53,150 nt of DNA from Thermoleophilia bacterium (GCA_028285405.1 JANQPH010000008.1:1-53150), one strand, 5' to 3'. Numbered from the stretch's first letter, positions 33,689 to 42,179 are shown. The notes: generated by a model from the letters alone, not told the origin. Numbers and translations are program-made.

Positions 33689-34378
33689 TCACGGGCCCGG
33701 CATCACCCCGGCGTCCGAAGCGCGCTTCGCGTCACCGTCCGGCTGGCCCACGATGACGTTCTCCAGGGGGGAGGAGAACAGGCCGTGGTCGACGACGCCG
33801 GGCTCGGCGGCCGAGCGCTGCGCCCACTCGTGCCAGTCGTGCTCCGCCGGAACGTGGAGATCGATCAGGACCAGATCGTCGTCGCTGCGCCCGTTGCGGC
33901 GCACCGGTCCGAGGTCCTCGAGCTCCTCGCTCACCCGGCCGGCGGCGAACGGGACGACCGCGATGGGGAGCCGGCCCCACTCGTCGAGCGAGCGCACGAG
34001 CTTCGGCGCGTCGACCAGCACGAGCCACGTCCGAGCCGCACGCGCGACGATCCGCTCGCGCACGAGCGCGCCACCGTTTCCCTTGACGATCAGCCCGGTC
34101 GGATCCACCGCGTCGGCGCCGTCGAAGGCGACGTCGAGCGGCCCGCGCAGCCGCGCGAGCGGAATTCCGAGCTCGCGCGCCAGGTGCTCGCTGTCACGGG
34201 ATGTCGGCACGGCGGTGATCTCGAGCCCCTCCTGCGCGACCCGGCGGCCGAGCGCGCGGATGCCGGCCGACGCCGCACGGCCCGTCCCGATGCCCACGTG
34301 CATGCCGCTCTCGACCTGTGCGGCGGCCAGCTCGCCGGCCGCGGCCCACGCTCGGTGACGCTGATCGTCATCCGACAT
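33689..34378 (-). CDS. rpiA: Ribose-5-phosphate isomerase A
   Basis: Interconverts ribose-5-phosphate and ribulose-5-phosphate. The 229-aa protein shows VGIGTGRAASAGIRALG (usually GTGSTA), TSRDSEHLARELGI, AFDGADAVDP, KGNGGALVRERIVA with the catalytic Glu, and PGVVDHGLF. Replacement of the first-loop Ser by Arg is worth noting, but the catalytic Asp, Lys and Glu positions are kept. ATG 34378 was chosen over TTG 34384 because TAGGCT lies exactly 6 nt upstream. Confidence 0.9.
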   Translation of the reverse strand: MSDDDQRHRAWAAAGELAAAQVESGMHVGIGTGRAASAGIRALGRRVAQEGLEITAVPTSRDSEHLARELGIPLARLRGPLDVAFDGADAVDPTGLIVKGNGGALVRERIVARAARTWLVLVDAPKLVRSLDEWGRLPIAVVPFAAGRVSEELEDLGPVRRNGRSDDDLVLIDLHVPAEHDWHEWAQRSAAEPGVVDHGLFSSPLENVIVGQPDGDAKRASDAGVMPGP

Positions 34379-34384
34379 GGACAA

Positions 34385-34394
34385 AGCCTATGAC
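34385..34394. promoter_or_regulatory. Opposed -10 boxes of rpiA (-) and the MBL gene (+)
   Basis: Minus TAGGCT (34390-34385) lies 6 nt before the rpiA ATG. Plus TATGAC (34389-34394) lies 11 nt before the MBL GTG. They share the TA at 34389-34390. Confidence 0.55.
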
Positions 34395-34405
34395 ACACTC
34401 CGTGC

Positions 34406-35350
34406 GTGGCTGAAGGGGCGGGCGCGTTACGTCTCATCGACACCCTGCTCGGAGGCGAGCCGGGGGTCATCTCCGGCGTCTTCGTCCCGGGGCCCATGCC
34501 GGCCATCGTCGACGTCGGCGCCCAGACGTCCGCCGAGACCGTCGCCAACGCGCTCGCAGAGCTCGGGGTCGGCCCGAACGACCTCGCCTGGATCGTGCTG
34601 ACGCACGTCCATCTGGACCACTGCGGCGCGAGCGGCGATCTGGCCGAGCGCTTCCCGGCGGCGCGCGTGGTCGTCCACCGCCGCGGCGTTCGGCACCTGG
34701 TCGACCCGGCGCGGCTCGTGAGCGCGTCCGCCGCCGTCTACGGCCCGCTCGCACCGCTCTACGGCGGGCTGGAGCCGATTCGGCAGGAGCGCGTCGTCGA
34801 GGCCCCGGACGGCCACCACGTCGACATCGGGGCGGGCCGCCGGCTCCGCATGGTCGAGACCCTCGGCCACGCGAGGCACCACATGTCCGTCCTGGACGAG
34901 GAATCGGGCGCGGTGATGGCCGGAGACGCGCTGGGCGTGCGCTTTCCGGGCGCCGGGCCGTATCCGGCGACTCCACCGCCCGACATCGACATCGAGCGAT
35001 GGCTGGACTCGGTCGATCGTCTCGACGAGCTCGAGCCGACCGACGTCTATCTCGGGCATTTTGGGGCGGTGCCCGAGCCGCGCGAGCACATCGGTCGGTG
35101 CCGGGAGCAGCTGCTCGCATGCGCCACGGCGGCCCGCTCGACGCTGCCGGAGCCGACGCCCGAGCGGATGGCGCGCGCGCTCGAGACCGAGCTTCCCATG
35201 GAGCGCGAGGTGGGGGACCCCTCGGCACTCGAGCGGTGGCGGCGCCTGCGATGGGACGTCGCCAACCACGACGGCCTCGCCGCCTGGGCCGGCTCGCTCG
35301 TCCCCGAGTCCGCGCCCGACCCCGAAGGCGCAGCCCAGCCAGGGCGGTGA
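34406..35350 (+). CDS. Metallo-beta-lactamase-fold hydrolase
   Basis: The 314-aa glyoxalase II-type MBL protein has the zinc motif THVHLDHCGA near residue 70. A second His is in TLGHARHHMSV, the bridging Asp is in AVMAGDALG, and a late His is in VYLGHFG. A C-terminal helical extension of about 80 residues follows the catalytic domain. The substrate is unknown. The GTG overlaps nothing upstream. It ends by GTGA overlap with the Nudix/winged-helix gene, so the two are co-translated. Confidence 0.9.
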   Translation: MAEGAGALRLIDTLLGGEPGVISGVFVPGPMPAIVDVGAQTSAETVANALAELGVGPNDLAWIVLTHVHLDHCGASGDLAERFPAARVVVHRRGVRHLVDPARLVSASAAVYGPLAPLYGGLEPIRQERVVEAPDGHHVDIGAGRRLRMVETLGHARHHMSVLDEESGAVMAGDALGVRFPGAGPYPATPPPDIDIERWLDSVDRLDELEPTDVYLGHFGAVPEPREHIGRCREQLLACATAARSTLPEPTPERMARALETELPMEREVGDPSALERWRRLRWDVANHDGLAAWAGSLVPESAPDPEGAAQPGR

Positions 35351-36015
35351 GGTCGGTCGCTGTCGAGACGGTGCTCCTGAGCGTGCGGGACGGCACGCTC
35401 TCGGTGCTGCTGCTGCGACGACCCGGCAACCGGTGGGGCCTCCCCGGCACCGAGCTCGAGACCGGTCAGAGCCTCGAGCAGGCCGCGTGGGACGTCCTCG
35501 CGCGCGACGCCGGCGCGGTTCCGACCGCGATCGAGCAGCTCTACACGTTCGACGTGCCAGCCGATCGACTGACGGTGGCCTACCTGGCGCTCGGAACCCC
35601 GGAGCGCAGCCCGCTCACGCCCGGGCCAGGCGTCGTCGAGGTGCGCTGGTTCGGGGTGTCCGAGTCGCCGCCGCTCGACGCGCCCGACCGCATGGCCCTC
35701 GCCGTCGCGACGGAACGACTGCGCGGCAAGGCCGCCTACGCGCCGATTGCGCTGGCGATGTTGCCCGAGACCTTCACGCTCGCCGAGCTCCAGACGGTCT
35801 ACGAGGCCGCGCTCGGGACACCGCTCGATACGCGCAACTTTCGGCGAGATGTGCTCGCGGCCGGGCTCGTCGAGCCCTCCGGAGGCACGAGGGCCGGTCC
35901 AGGCCGCCCGGCGAAGCTGTACCGCGCCGGCGGCGGCTTGCTCTCGCTCGGGGAGCGCGAGCGTCGGCTCGCGGGCTCGCTCGCGCCGGCGGGCGACACG
36001 CGGCACGAGGGATGA
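35347..36015 (+). CDS. NrtR-like Nudix-domain / winged-helix regulator
   Basis: The 222-aa protein has an N-terminal Nudix fold (VETVLLSVRDGTLSVLLLRR). Its C-terminal winged helix (FTLAELQTVYEAALGTPL, then NFRRDVLAAGLV) is the NrtR/HTH_Nudix layout. The Nudix box is degenerate: the catalytic REUxEE core reads WDVLARD, so hydrolysis is unlikely. In NrtR, ADP-ribose binding to the Nudix domain relieves DNA binding to NAD-biosynthesis genes. Which genes it controls here is unknown. GTG overlaps the MBL gene stop by GTGA. Confidence 0.82.
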   Translation: MRSVAVETVLLSVRDGTLSVLLLRRPGNRWGLPGTELETGQSLEQAAWDVLARDAGAVPTAIEQLYTFDVPADRLTVAYLALGTPERSPLTPGPGVVEVRWFGVSESPPLDAPDRMALAVATERLRGKAAYAPIALAMLPETFTLAELQTVYEAALGTPLDTRNFRRDVLAAGLVEPSGGTRAGPGRPAKLYRAGGGLLSLGERERRLAGSLAPAGDTRHEG

Positions 36016-36077
36016 ACGGCCCCTCGGGGGCGGGGCATGCGCGGCGGCCCGAAGGTGGGCCGTCCGGGCTCCTCTGG

Positions 36078-36083
36078 TAGCCT
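36078..36083 (+). promoter_or_regulatory. Candidate -10 box for the small membrane protein
   Basis: TAGCCT lies 24 nt upstream of GTG 36108. Confidence 0.45.
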
Positions 36084-36107
36084 GCGAGCCGCTGTCGACC
36101 CGATGGG

Positions 36108-36371
36108 GTGAGCACGAGCGTGGCGTCGAACGAGCACGCAGAAGAGGACGACGACCTTCCGATCACGTGGCCGTTCCGGTTCGCCGGTCTGTGCCTGCTG
36201 TTGGCGCTTGCGTACTTCTGCGCCGGGTTCGCGGTCGAAGACCTCGCGTACCACATCTGGGGCCACATGGACGTGACCTACGGGCTCCTCTACGTCGGGC
36301 TCGCGGCACTCGTCCTCGGCGCCGTCTACAACATCTACCGAGAGCAGCGTCGCCGCAAGCGCCTCACCTGA
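36108..36371 (+). CDS. Small two-TM membrane protein, unknown function
   Basis: The 87-aa protein has an acidic N-terminus (EHAEEDDD) and two hydrophobic helices (residues ~23-43 and ~55-74). Its C-terminus is strongly basic (REQRRRKRL), predicting both ends in the cytoplasm. No family is recognised. GTG 36108 was used; GTG 36120 is an alternative that removes four residues. It lies upstream of a hypothetical gene and yqgE in the same direction. Confidence 0.7.
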   Translation: MSTSVASNEHAEEDDDLPITWPFRFAGLCLLLALAYFCAGFAVEDLAYHIWGHMDVTYGLLYVGLAALVLGAVYNIYREQRRRKRLT

Positions 36372-36376
36372 TCCGG

Positions 36377-36796
36377 GTGGGTGAGCGCACGAACTCGTCT
36401 GCGAGCGGCGGGTTCGCGGGGGATGAGCCCTCGCAGGAGCTGTCTCGCGACGCGCTCCGTCTCGCAGCGGCCGCATCCGCGCTCGGCGACGATGCCTGGG
36501 CTCGCGCCGCCGCCGCGGTCGCCGACTCCGAGCCGCCGGCCGGCGATGCGCAGCCGCCGACATATCGTGAGCTGGCGCTCACCGGGATCGCCGTGGTCCT
36601 CGCCCTGGCGCACGACGACCGCTGGGGTGAGGCCCAAGAGCAGGCGCGCTTCCTGGCCAGGCAGTTCGACGGCGCCGAGGCGCCGGTCAGGACCATCGCC
36701 GGAGAGGGCTTTCGTGGCCTTGTCTCGAGCGCAGCATCCGCGGACCGGCAGGGGATGCAGGATTTTGCGGCGTTCGTGCTGGAGCTCTACGGATGA
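36377..36796 (+). CDS. Hypothetical helical protein
   Basis: The 139-aa predicted all-alpha soluble protein has LSRDALRLAAAASALGDDAW and TYRELALTGIAVVLALAHDD as the most distinctive stretches. It is not recognised. GTG 36377 lies 5 nt after the previous stop; CTG 36368 would give a CTGA overlap. It sits 7 nt before yqgE. It looks like part of the same transcript. Confidence 0.65.
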   Translation: MGERTNSSASGGFAGDEPSQELSRDALRLAAAASALGDDAWARAAAAVADSEPPAGDAQPPTYRELALTGIAVVLALAHDDRWGEAQEQARFLARQFDGAEAPVRTIAGEGFRGLVSSAASADRQGMQDFAAFVLELYG

Positions 36797-36803
36797 CGTC
36801 ACC

Positions 36804-37361
36804 GTGAGCGAGCCCGACAGCCGACGGGGACGGTTGCTCGTCGCCGCGCCGTCGCTCACCGACGACAACTTCGTCCGTTCCGTGGTGCTCGTCCTGGAGC
36901 ACAACGACGAGGGCAGTCTCGGGCTCGTGCTCAACCGGCCGAGTGGCCTCTCGGCCGAGGAGGCGCTTCCGGAGCGCATCTCGGGGCTTCTTCCCGAGGG
37001 TGAGCAGATCCACCGGGGAGGTCCCGTCCAGCCCGAGGCGGTCATCGTCCTGGCGGACTTCGTCGCTCCCGAGCACGCCGCGAGCATCGCGTTCGACACC
37101 GTCGGGATCGTCGACCCCGACGGCGATCTCGATGATCTGCACTCGCACGTCCGCACCGCCCGCGCGTTCGGCGGCTACGCGGGATGGGGGGCGGGCCAGC
37201 TCGAGCGCGAGATCGAGGAAGAGGCCTGGATCGACGCGACGGGCCAGGCGGACGACGTCTTCACGCTCGAGCCGGCCGAGCTCTGGAGCCGAGTGCTCGA
37301 TCGCAAGGGCGGCTCGTACCGGCTCGTCGCCAGGATGCCCGACGACCCCTCGCTGAACTGA
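36804..37361 (+). CDS. YqgE/AlgH family protein
   Basis: The 185-aa DUF179 protein begins with GRLLVAAPSLTDDNFVRSVV. It has the family's LVLNRPSG, HRGGPVQPEAVIVL and FGGYAGWGAGQLEREI blocks. The function is unproven; family members are widespread and sometimes linked to Holliday-junction resolution genes or regulators. The GTG at 36804 directly precedes the conserved region. The stop is 1 nt before the KAS gene start. Confidence 0.93.
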   Translation: MSEPDSRRGRLLVAAPSLTDDNFVRSVVLVLEHNDEGSLGLVLNRPSGLSAEEALPERISGLLPEGEQIHRGGPVQPEAVIVLADFVAPEHAASIAFDTVGIVDPDGDLDDLHSHVRTARAFGGYAGWGAGQLEREIEEEAWIDATGQADDVFTLEPAELWSRVLDRKGGSYRLVARMPDDPSLN

Positions 37362-37362
37362 C

Positions 37363-38595
37363 ATGGCCGGCGACGAACGACGAGTCGTCATCACCGGCCT
37401 CGGGGCGCTCAGCGGGTTCGGCTCGGGCGCCGACGTGCTCTGGGACGCGGCGCGGAGCGGTCATTCCGCCGAGCAGTCGCTCGCCTTCGACGACGGCACC
37501 GAGGTCGTCTGCGCTGCCGTGCCGGACCTCGATCCGGACGCGCTCTTCGGCCGGCGGGACGCCCGCCGGATGGATCGGGCCGGCCAGCTCGCGGCGGCGG
37601 CGGCCGAGGAGGCGCTCCGCGACGCCGGATCGCCGACCATCCCGTCCGAGCGCATCGGAGCGGCGTTCGGCACGGCCCACGGCGGCGCCGCGACCCTCGA
37701 CGCGGCATATTCGGCGCTGCTCGAACGAGGTGCGGATCGGGTGAGCGCGCTGACGGTTCCGCTCGGCCTCGCCAACAGCCCGGCCACGGCGGCCGCCCGC
37801 ACCCACCAGCTCCGTGGTCCCGTCATCGCTCCGGCCAGCGCCTGCGCCGCCGGCGCCGACGCCATCGGCCTGGCCGCGATGCACATTCGCGCGGGATCCG
37901 CCGACGCGATGGTCGCCGGAGGCGCCGAGGCGCCGCTGTCGCCGGTCCTCGTCGCGGGCTACCGAAGGAGCGGAGCGCTGACGCCCGGGACGCTCGGCGT
38001 CGGCGCGTGCTCACGCCCGTTCGATTCCGCCCGGGACGGGTTCGTCATCGCCGAGGGGGCCGGCGCGGTCGTGCTCGAGGAGCGCGAGCTGGCCCTCGCG
38101 CGCGGGGCGCGGATCTACTGCGAGCTGCTCGGGTACGGCGCCTCATGCGATGCCAACCACCTCACCGACCCGGAGCCCTCCGGGGCGGGGCCGGCGCGAG
38201 CCATCGCCGCCGCGCTCGCCAACGCGGGGGTCGAGGCGGGGGAGATCGGCTACGTCAACGCTCACGCCACGTCGACGCCGGCGGGGGACGCCGCCGAGCT
38301 GATGGCGCTCGAGCGCTCGGGGCTCGCCGGTGCCGCGATCTCGTCGACCAAGGGGTCCACCGGACACGCCCTCGGAGGGGCGGGCGGGCTCGAGACCGTC
38401 GTCACGGTGTGCGCGTTGCGCGACCGCCAGCTGCCGCCCAACGCCAATCTGGCCGAGCCGGAGACGCTGGAGCTGCGGCTGCTCGACGAGGCGCAGGCCG
38501 CCCCGGAGCTGGACATCGCGCTCACCACCTCGTTCGGCTTCGGTGGCCAGAACGCATGTCTCGTCCTGTCGAGCCGGGGCGGTGACCCCGGCTGA
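37363..38595 (+). CDS. fabF: Beta-ketoacyl-ACP synthase II-like enzyme
   Basis: The 410-aa condensing enzyme of the KAS I/II family has the active-site Cys in ASACAAGADAIG. The His are in NAHATSTPAGD and STKGSTGHALGGAGG, and the C-terminal SFGFGGQNACLVL is typical. All three catalytic residues are kept. Low similarity of the N-terminal half to housekeeping FabF (Ala/Gly-rich) and lack of acpP or fabG neighbours leave open a specialised acyl-chain role. It is convergent with the sigma factor with an 18-bp gap. Confidence 0.88.
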   Translation: MAGDERRVVITGLGALSGFGSGADVLWDAARSGHSAEQSLAFDDGTEVVCAAVPDLDPDALFGRRDARRMDRAGQLAAAAAEEALRDAGSPTIPSERIGAAFGTAHGGAATLDAAYSALLERGADRVSALTVPLGLANSPATAAARTHQLRGPVIAPASACAAGADAIGLAAMHIRAGSADAMVAGGAEAPLSPVLVAGYRRSGALTPGTLGVGACSRPFDSARDGFVIAEGAGAVVLEERELALARGARIYCELLGYGASCDANHLTDPEPSGAGPARAIAAALANAGVEAGEIGYVNAHATSTPAGDAAELMALERSGLAGAAISSTKGSTGHALGGAGGLETVVTVCALRDRQLPPNANLAEPETLELRLLDEAQAAPELDIALTTSFGFGGQNACLVLSSRGGDPG

Positions 38596-38613
38596 CACGA
38601 CGTGGGCCCGCTG

Positions 38614-39693
38614 CTAGGAGAGGCGCCCCGAGTCGGGCATCGTCCCGATCTTCTGCAGCGACTGGCTCTCGACCTGACGGATGCGCTCGCGGGTGACGTT
38701 GAACATCCGGCCGAGCTCGTCCAGCGTGCGCGGCTTCTCGCCGTGGAGGCCGTACCGCAGCTCGAGCACGCGACGCTCGCGGTAGCTGAGCTGGTCGAGC
38801 AGGTCGCGCAGCGCCTGCTCGCGGAGCGAGGTCTCGGCGGACTGGTCGGGCGCGATCGTGTTCTCGTCGGCGAGGAAGCGACCGAGCTCGGACTCCTCCT
38901 CTTCGCCCACCGGCTTCTCGAGCGAGACCGTCGGCTGCGCGCTGCGCAGGATCTCCTCGACCTCGTCGGGCGGTAGGCCGGCGGCGTCACCGATCTCCTC
39001 GACCGTGGGCTCCCGGCCGAGCTGGCCGATGAGCATCCGCTCGGCGCGGCTGATCTGATTCAGCTTCTCGACCACGTGGACGGGGATGCGAATCGTGCGG
39101 CCCTTGTCGGCGAGCGCGCGCGTCACGGCCTGGCGAATCCACCACGTCGCGTACGTCGAGAACTTGAAGCCGCGACGCCAGTCGAACTTCTCGACCGCGC
39201 GAACCAGCCCGAGCGTGCCCTCCTGGATCAGGTCGAGGAAGGGCAGACCACGTCCCCGGTAGCTCTTGGCGATGGAGACCACGAGGCGCAGGTTGGCCTC
39301 GACCATCTGCCGCTTGGCCTCCTGGTCGCCGAGCTCGATGCGCTTGGCGAGGCGAACCTCGTCGGAGGCGGTCAGCAGCGGGACGCGGCCGATGTCCTTC
39401 AGGAAGAGCTGGAGCGCGTCCGTCGTCTGCTCGACGGGGGCCGCCGCACGCCGCGGCCGCTCCATCTCCTCGGCCATCTCGGCGGCCCGAAGACCAGCCT
39501 CGGACTGCTCGAGAAGCTCGATACCGGCCTCCTCGAGCTGCTGATAGACCCCCTCGGTCGCCTGGGTGTCGAGGCCCATGCCGTCGAGCACCTCGGCGAC
39601 CTCCTCGAACCCGAGGAAGCCCATCTGCTGACCTCGGACGATCAGCTCGCGCAGCTCGAACTCCCGAGCACTGCTGGAAATCTGCGTGGTCAT
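38614..39693 (-). CDS. rpoD: Principal RNA polymerase sigma factor (RpoD/SigA-like)
   Basis: The 359-aa sigma-70 group 1/2 protein has a short 1.1 region (residues 1-80). Region 1.2 has [17 protein letters not shown], and region 2 has [20 protein letters not shown] and [17 protein letters not shown]. Region 3 has [14 protein letters not shown], and region 4 ends with [21 protein letters not shown] lies before ATG 39693. A TTGACG-16-TAGTCT promoter sits 160 nt upstream. The short length fits a primary sigma of this lineage, though a group 2 paralogue is possible. Confidence 0.92.
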   Translation of the reverse strand: MTTQISSSAREFELRELIVRGQQMGFLGFEEVAEVLDGMGLDTQATEGVYQQLEEAGIELLEQSEAGLRAAEMAEEMERPRRAAAPVEQTTDALQLFLKDIGRVPLLTASDEVRLAKRIELGDQEAKRQMVEANLRLVVSIAKSYRGRGLPFLDLIQEGTLGLVRAVEKFDWRRGFKFSTYATWWIRQAVTRALADKGRTIRIPVHVVEKLNQISRAERMLIGQLGREPTVEEIGDAAGLPPDEVEEILRSAQPTVSLEKPVGEEEESELGRFLADENTIAPDQSAETSLREQALRDLLDQLSYRERRVLELRYGLHGEKPRTLDELGRMFNVTRERIRQVESQSLQKIGTMPDSGRLS

Positions 39694-39725
39694 TCGCCTC
39701 CGTTCGCAGTCAGAGACACCTGCAT
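39690..39725 (-). other. Short upstream ORF overlapping the rpoD start
   Basis: An 11-codon ORF ([11 protein letters not shown]) ends in TGA overlapping the rpoD ATG as ATGA. Its last codons contain the GGAGG of rpoD. A GTG eight codons earlier would lengthen it. Whether it is translated is unknown. Confidence 0.3.
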
Positions 39726-39855
39726 TGCGGACGCGGCGGCGGACGCCACCGCGCGATCGGGCTCACTGGACGGTTCGCGCGCCTGATCTCGCAGCGAGCC
39801 ATCCCGAAGGGACGCCGGCGCCACCGGCGACCTTCGAATCCCCGAAACCCGAGCG

Positions 39856-39883
39856 AGACTATCCCTCCTGCCGCCCGCGTCAA
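39856..39883 (-). promoter_or_regulatory. Promoter of rpoD
   Basis: Minus-strand TTGACG (39883-39878), a 16-bp spacer and TAGTCT (39861-39856). It implies a leader of about 155 nt within the 236-bp gap between the rpf-like gene and rpoD. Confidence 0.7.
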
Positions 39884-39929
39884 CCCCCGCGGACACACCG
39901 TGTGGTCGCGCAGGACACTCGCCCTCTCG

Positions 39930-40976
39930 TCAGCTCCCGCACACCGGCCATGGAGACGTCCCCGACTTGCGCAGCAGATCGGCCGCGCGCCGGTCCTGCT
40001 CGGCCTCCGGCGCCGCCGCCGGATCCCCGCTGCCACCCACGGACCGCCACGTGTCAGGGTGGAACTGATACTTGCCGCGGTACTGGCCACCCGGCGACAC
40101 CGCTCGCGGGTTTCCGCCCGACTCGCACTGGGCGATCTTCTCGAGCGTGCCCTCGAGGCCGCTCGTGGATCCCGGGGATGGCGCGTTCACGGGAGCCTGG
40201 GGCGCCGCGCTGCCCGACGGAGCCCCACCGGAGTCCCCGCCGGAGCCCGAGCTCGCGGCGTTGCCGCCTCCTCCGCCAGCTGCGACCTCCCGGAGCTGCT
40301 CGGCCTGGGCCGCCTGCTGGGCGGCGATCGCCGCGAGACGCTCGCGCTCGGCGAGGAGACGCCCGAGCTCCGCGCGCGCGCTCGCCAGCACCGCGCTGCG
40401 CTGCGAGAGCAGCTGCTCGAGCTGCGCCTGCTCGGCGGCCGCACGGGCCGCCTCGGTCTCGGCCGTGTCGCGCTGGGTCTCGAGCGACGTCCGCACCTTG
40501 GCGAGGCGCGTCCGTGAGGCGCGCACATTCTGGAGGACCCGGGCATCCTGCTCACCCGCACGGGAGAGCTGCTCGTGGGCCTCGACCGCGCTCGTCAGCC
40601 CGCCCGAGGTCAGAACGATCTCGACGAGGCTCGGCGAGTCCTCCTTGTAGATGGAGACCAGCCGCTCGGACAGTCGCCGCTGCGAGATCCCGAGCGCGCG
40701 ACGGGCCTCCTTCAGGCGCTTCGCGTTCGCAGCCAGGCGCTTCTCGGCGGCGTCCGCACGGGCGCGGGCGTCGTTGGACGCCGCCGCCGCACGCTCTGCG
40801 CCGATTCCGAGGGTGTAGAGCTCGTGCTCGATCGCCCGGACCTTCTCGGCCTGAGCGTCGATGCCGCCTCCACCGGTCTGGGCACTACCCCCCGTGGAAA
40901 GCGCGGCACCAACCGCGGCGACCAGCGCAAGCCCGACGACCCCTCCCGTTCGTATGTGTCGAGTGATACGACCCAT
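39930..40976 (-). CDS. Secreted Rpf-like lysozyme-fold protein with coiled coil
   Basis: The 348-aa protein has a signal peptide (residues 1-32, TGGVVGLALVAAVGAALST). A long coiled coil (about 40-230; CwlO/PcsB-like N-terminal domain) and a Gly/Ser/Pro linker follow. The C-terminal transglycosylase-like domain of resuscitation-promoting factors has catalytic Glu in QCESGGNP and the substrate-groove GKYQFHPDTWRSVGG. It probably cleaves peptidoglycan during growth or division. ATG 40976 starts the signal peptide. Only two Cys are present in the catalytic domain, a plausible disulfide. Confidence 0.9.
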   Translation of the reverse strand: MGRITRHIRTGGVVGLALVAAVGAALSTGGSAQTGGGGIDAQAEKVRAIEHELYTLGIGAERAAAASNDARARADAAEKRLAANAKRLKEARRALGISQRRLSERLVSIYKEDSPSLVEIVLTSGGLTSAVEAHEQLSRAGEQDARVLQNVRASRTRLAKVRTSLETQRDTAETEAARAAAEQAQLEQLLSQRSAVLASARAELGRLLAERERLAAIAAQQAAQAEQLREVAAGGGGGNAASSGSGGDSGGAPSGSAAPQAPVNAPSPGSTSGLEGTLEKIAQCESGGNPRAVSPGGQYRGKYQFHPDTWRSVGGSGDPAAAPEAEQDRRAADLLRKSGTSPWPVCGS

Positions 40977-41009
40977 GACGCGCGGACGCGGGAGCGCGAC
41001 CGGCCCGGG

Positions 41010-41015
41010 ACGCTA
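41010..41015 (-). promoter_or_regulatory. Candidate -10 box of the rpf-like gene
   Basis: Minus-strand TAGCGT, giving a leader of about 27 nt. No clear -35 is seen. Confidence 0.4.
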
Positions 41016-41131
41016 CCACGGTCCCTCGCGCCCTGACGAGCGTCACGGGGGCGCGGGGGACATGTGACGAGGCATCTTGCATCGTCGCGATACTCCGGCA
41101 AGCCGTCGCGCGGCCGACAAGGAGCCCCAGC

Positions 41132-42052
41132 CTGCTCTTCGACATCGCCCTACTGCTGATCGGACTCGCCCTGCTGGCCTGGGCGTCCGAGCAGTTCGTC
41201 CTCGGTGCCGCACAGATCGCCGTCGGCATGCGTGTGTCGGCCGTGCTGATCGGCGCCGTCGTGATCGGCTTCGGAACCAGCCTCCCGGAGCTGCTCGTGA
41301 CGGTCGTCGCGGCGGCCGAAGGCGCCGCGGACATCGCCCTCGGAAACGTCGTCGGCTCCAACATCGCCAACCTCACGCTCGTGCTCGGATCGGCGGCCGT
41401 GCTCGCGCCGGTGGCGGTCGCTGCCCCGGCCATCCGCCGGGAGGCGCTGATCTCGCTCGGGGCCGTGATCCTGCTCGCGATCGCCCTCCAGGCGGGCGTC
41501 GGGCGGATCGAGGGTGCCGTGCTGGTCGTCCTCCTGGTCGCCGCGCTCTGGTTCCTGATCGCCACGGAGCCCGGCGACGGTGCGCGCGAGGCGCTGCCCG
41601 AGGCCAGCGGGAGGCCGCTCCCGTTCGAGATCGGGCGAACGCTGGTGGGCCTCGTGGGCACCCTGGTGGGGGCGCAGCTACTCGTCCAGGGCGCACGCGG
41701 CGTGGCCGACACGGCCGGCCTCAGCGAGGGTTTCGTCGGTCTCACCATCGTCGCCGTGGGGACCTCGCTCCCCGAGCTGTTCGCCGCGATCCAGTCGGGG
41801 CGACGCGGGCACACCGAGCTGATCGTCGGGAACGTGCTCGGGAGCAACATCTTCAACTCCCTGGGCATCGCCGGCATCGCGATGCTGATCGATCCCGGGC
41901 AGGTCGCGAGCAACGTGTCCGTCAATGGCGCGATCGCGATGGTCGTCATCGCCGTGGCCGCCTACGCGGCGATGAGGCGAGGGCGGGTGGGCAGGGTCGA
42001 GGGCGCGGGGCTCCTGATCGCCTTCGCCGTCCTGATTCCGCTGCTGCAGTAG
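41132..42052 (+). CDS. Calcium/sodium (CaCA, YrbG-type) antiporter
   Basis: The 306-aa membrane protein has about ten TM helices and two inverted alpha-repeats: GTSLPELLVTV with GNVVGSNIANL, and GTSLPELFAAIQSG with GNVLGSNIFN. It exchanges Ca2+ (or another cation) for Na+ or H+. The first canonical start (ATG 41228) would delete TM1 (LLFDIALLLIGLALLAW). No ATG, GTG or TTG precedes TM1 in frame. CTG 41132 has AAGGAG 7 nt upstream, ideal Shine-Dalgarno spacing, and is taken as the start. Confidence 0.9.
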   Translation: MLFDIALLLIGLALLAWASEQFVLGAAQIAVGMRVSAVLIGAVVIGFGTSLPELLVTVVAAAEGAADIALGNVVGSNIANLTLVLGSAAVLAPVAVAAPAIRREALISLGAVILLAIALQAGVGRIEGAVLVVLLVAALWFLIATEPGDGAREALPEASGRPLPFEIGRTLVGLVGTLVGAQLLVQGARGVADTAGLSEGFVGLTIVAVGTSLPELFAAIQSGRRGHTELIVGNVLGSNIFNSLGIAGIAMLIDPGQVASNVSVNGAIAMVVIAVAAYAAMRRGRVGRVEGAGLLIAFAVLIPLLQ

Positions 42053-42102
42053 CGGGCCGAATCGCTCATGCCAGTGGGGTGTCGTCCCGAAGTGCTTGCG
42101 AG

Positions 42103-42122
42103 CGCCGGGGTTCGCTCCGGCG
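42103..42122 (+). terminator. Hairpin after the antiporter gene
   Basis: CGCCGG (42103-42108) pairs with CCGGCG (42117-42122) around an 8-nt loop, followed by AATTT. It is a possible terminator between the antiporter and the sigma gene. Confidence 0.4.
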
Positions 42123-42179
42123 AATTTGCGGCCCCGGCTGCCTGATGCCCGGCGCCGAGATGACCAGCGGAGACGAGCC

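Noticed and set aside
35347-36015. Calling this gene an active Nudix hydrolase
   Set aside because: The metal-binding REUxEE residues are missing from the box and a winged helix is present.
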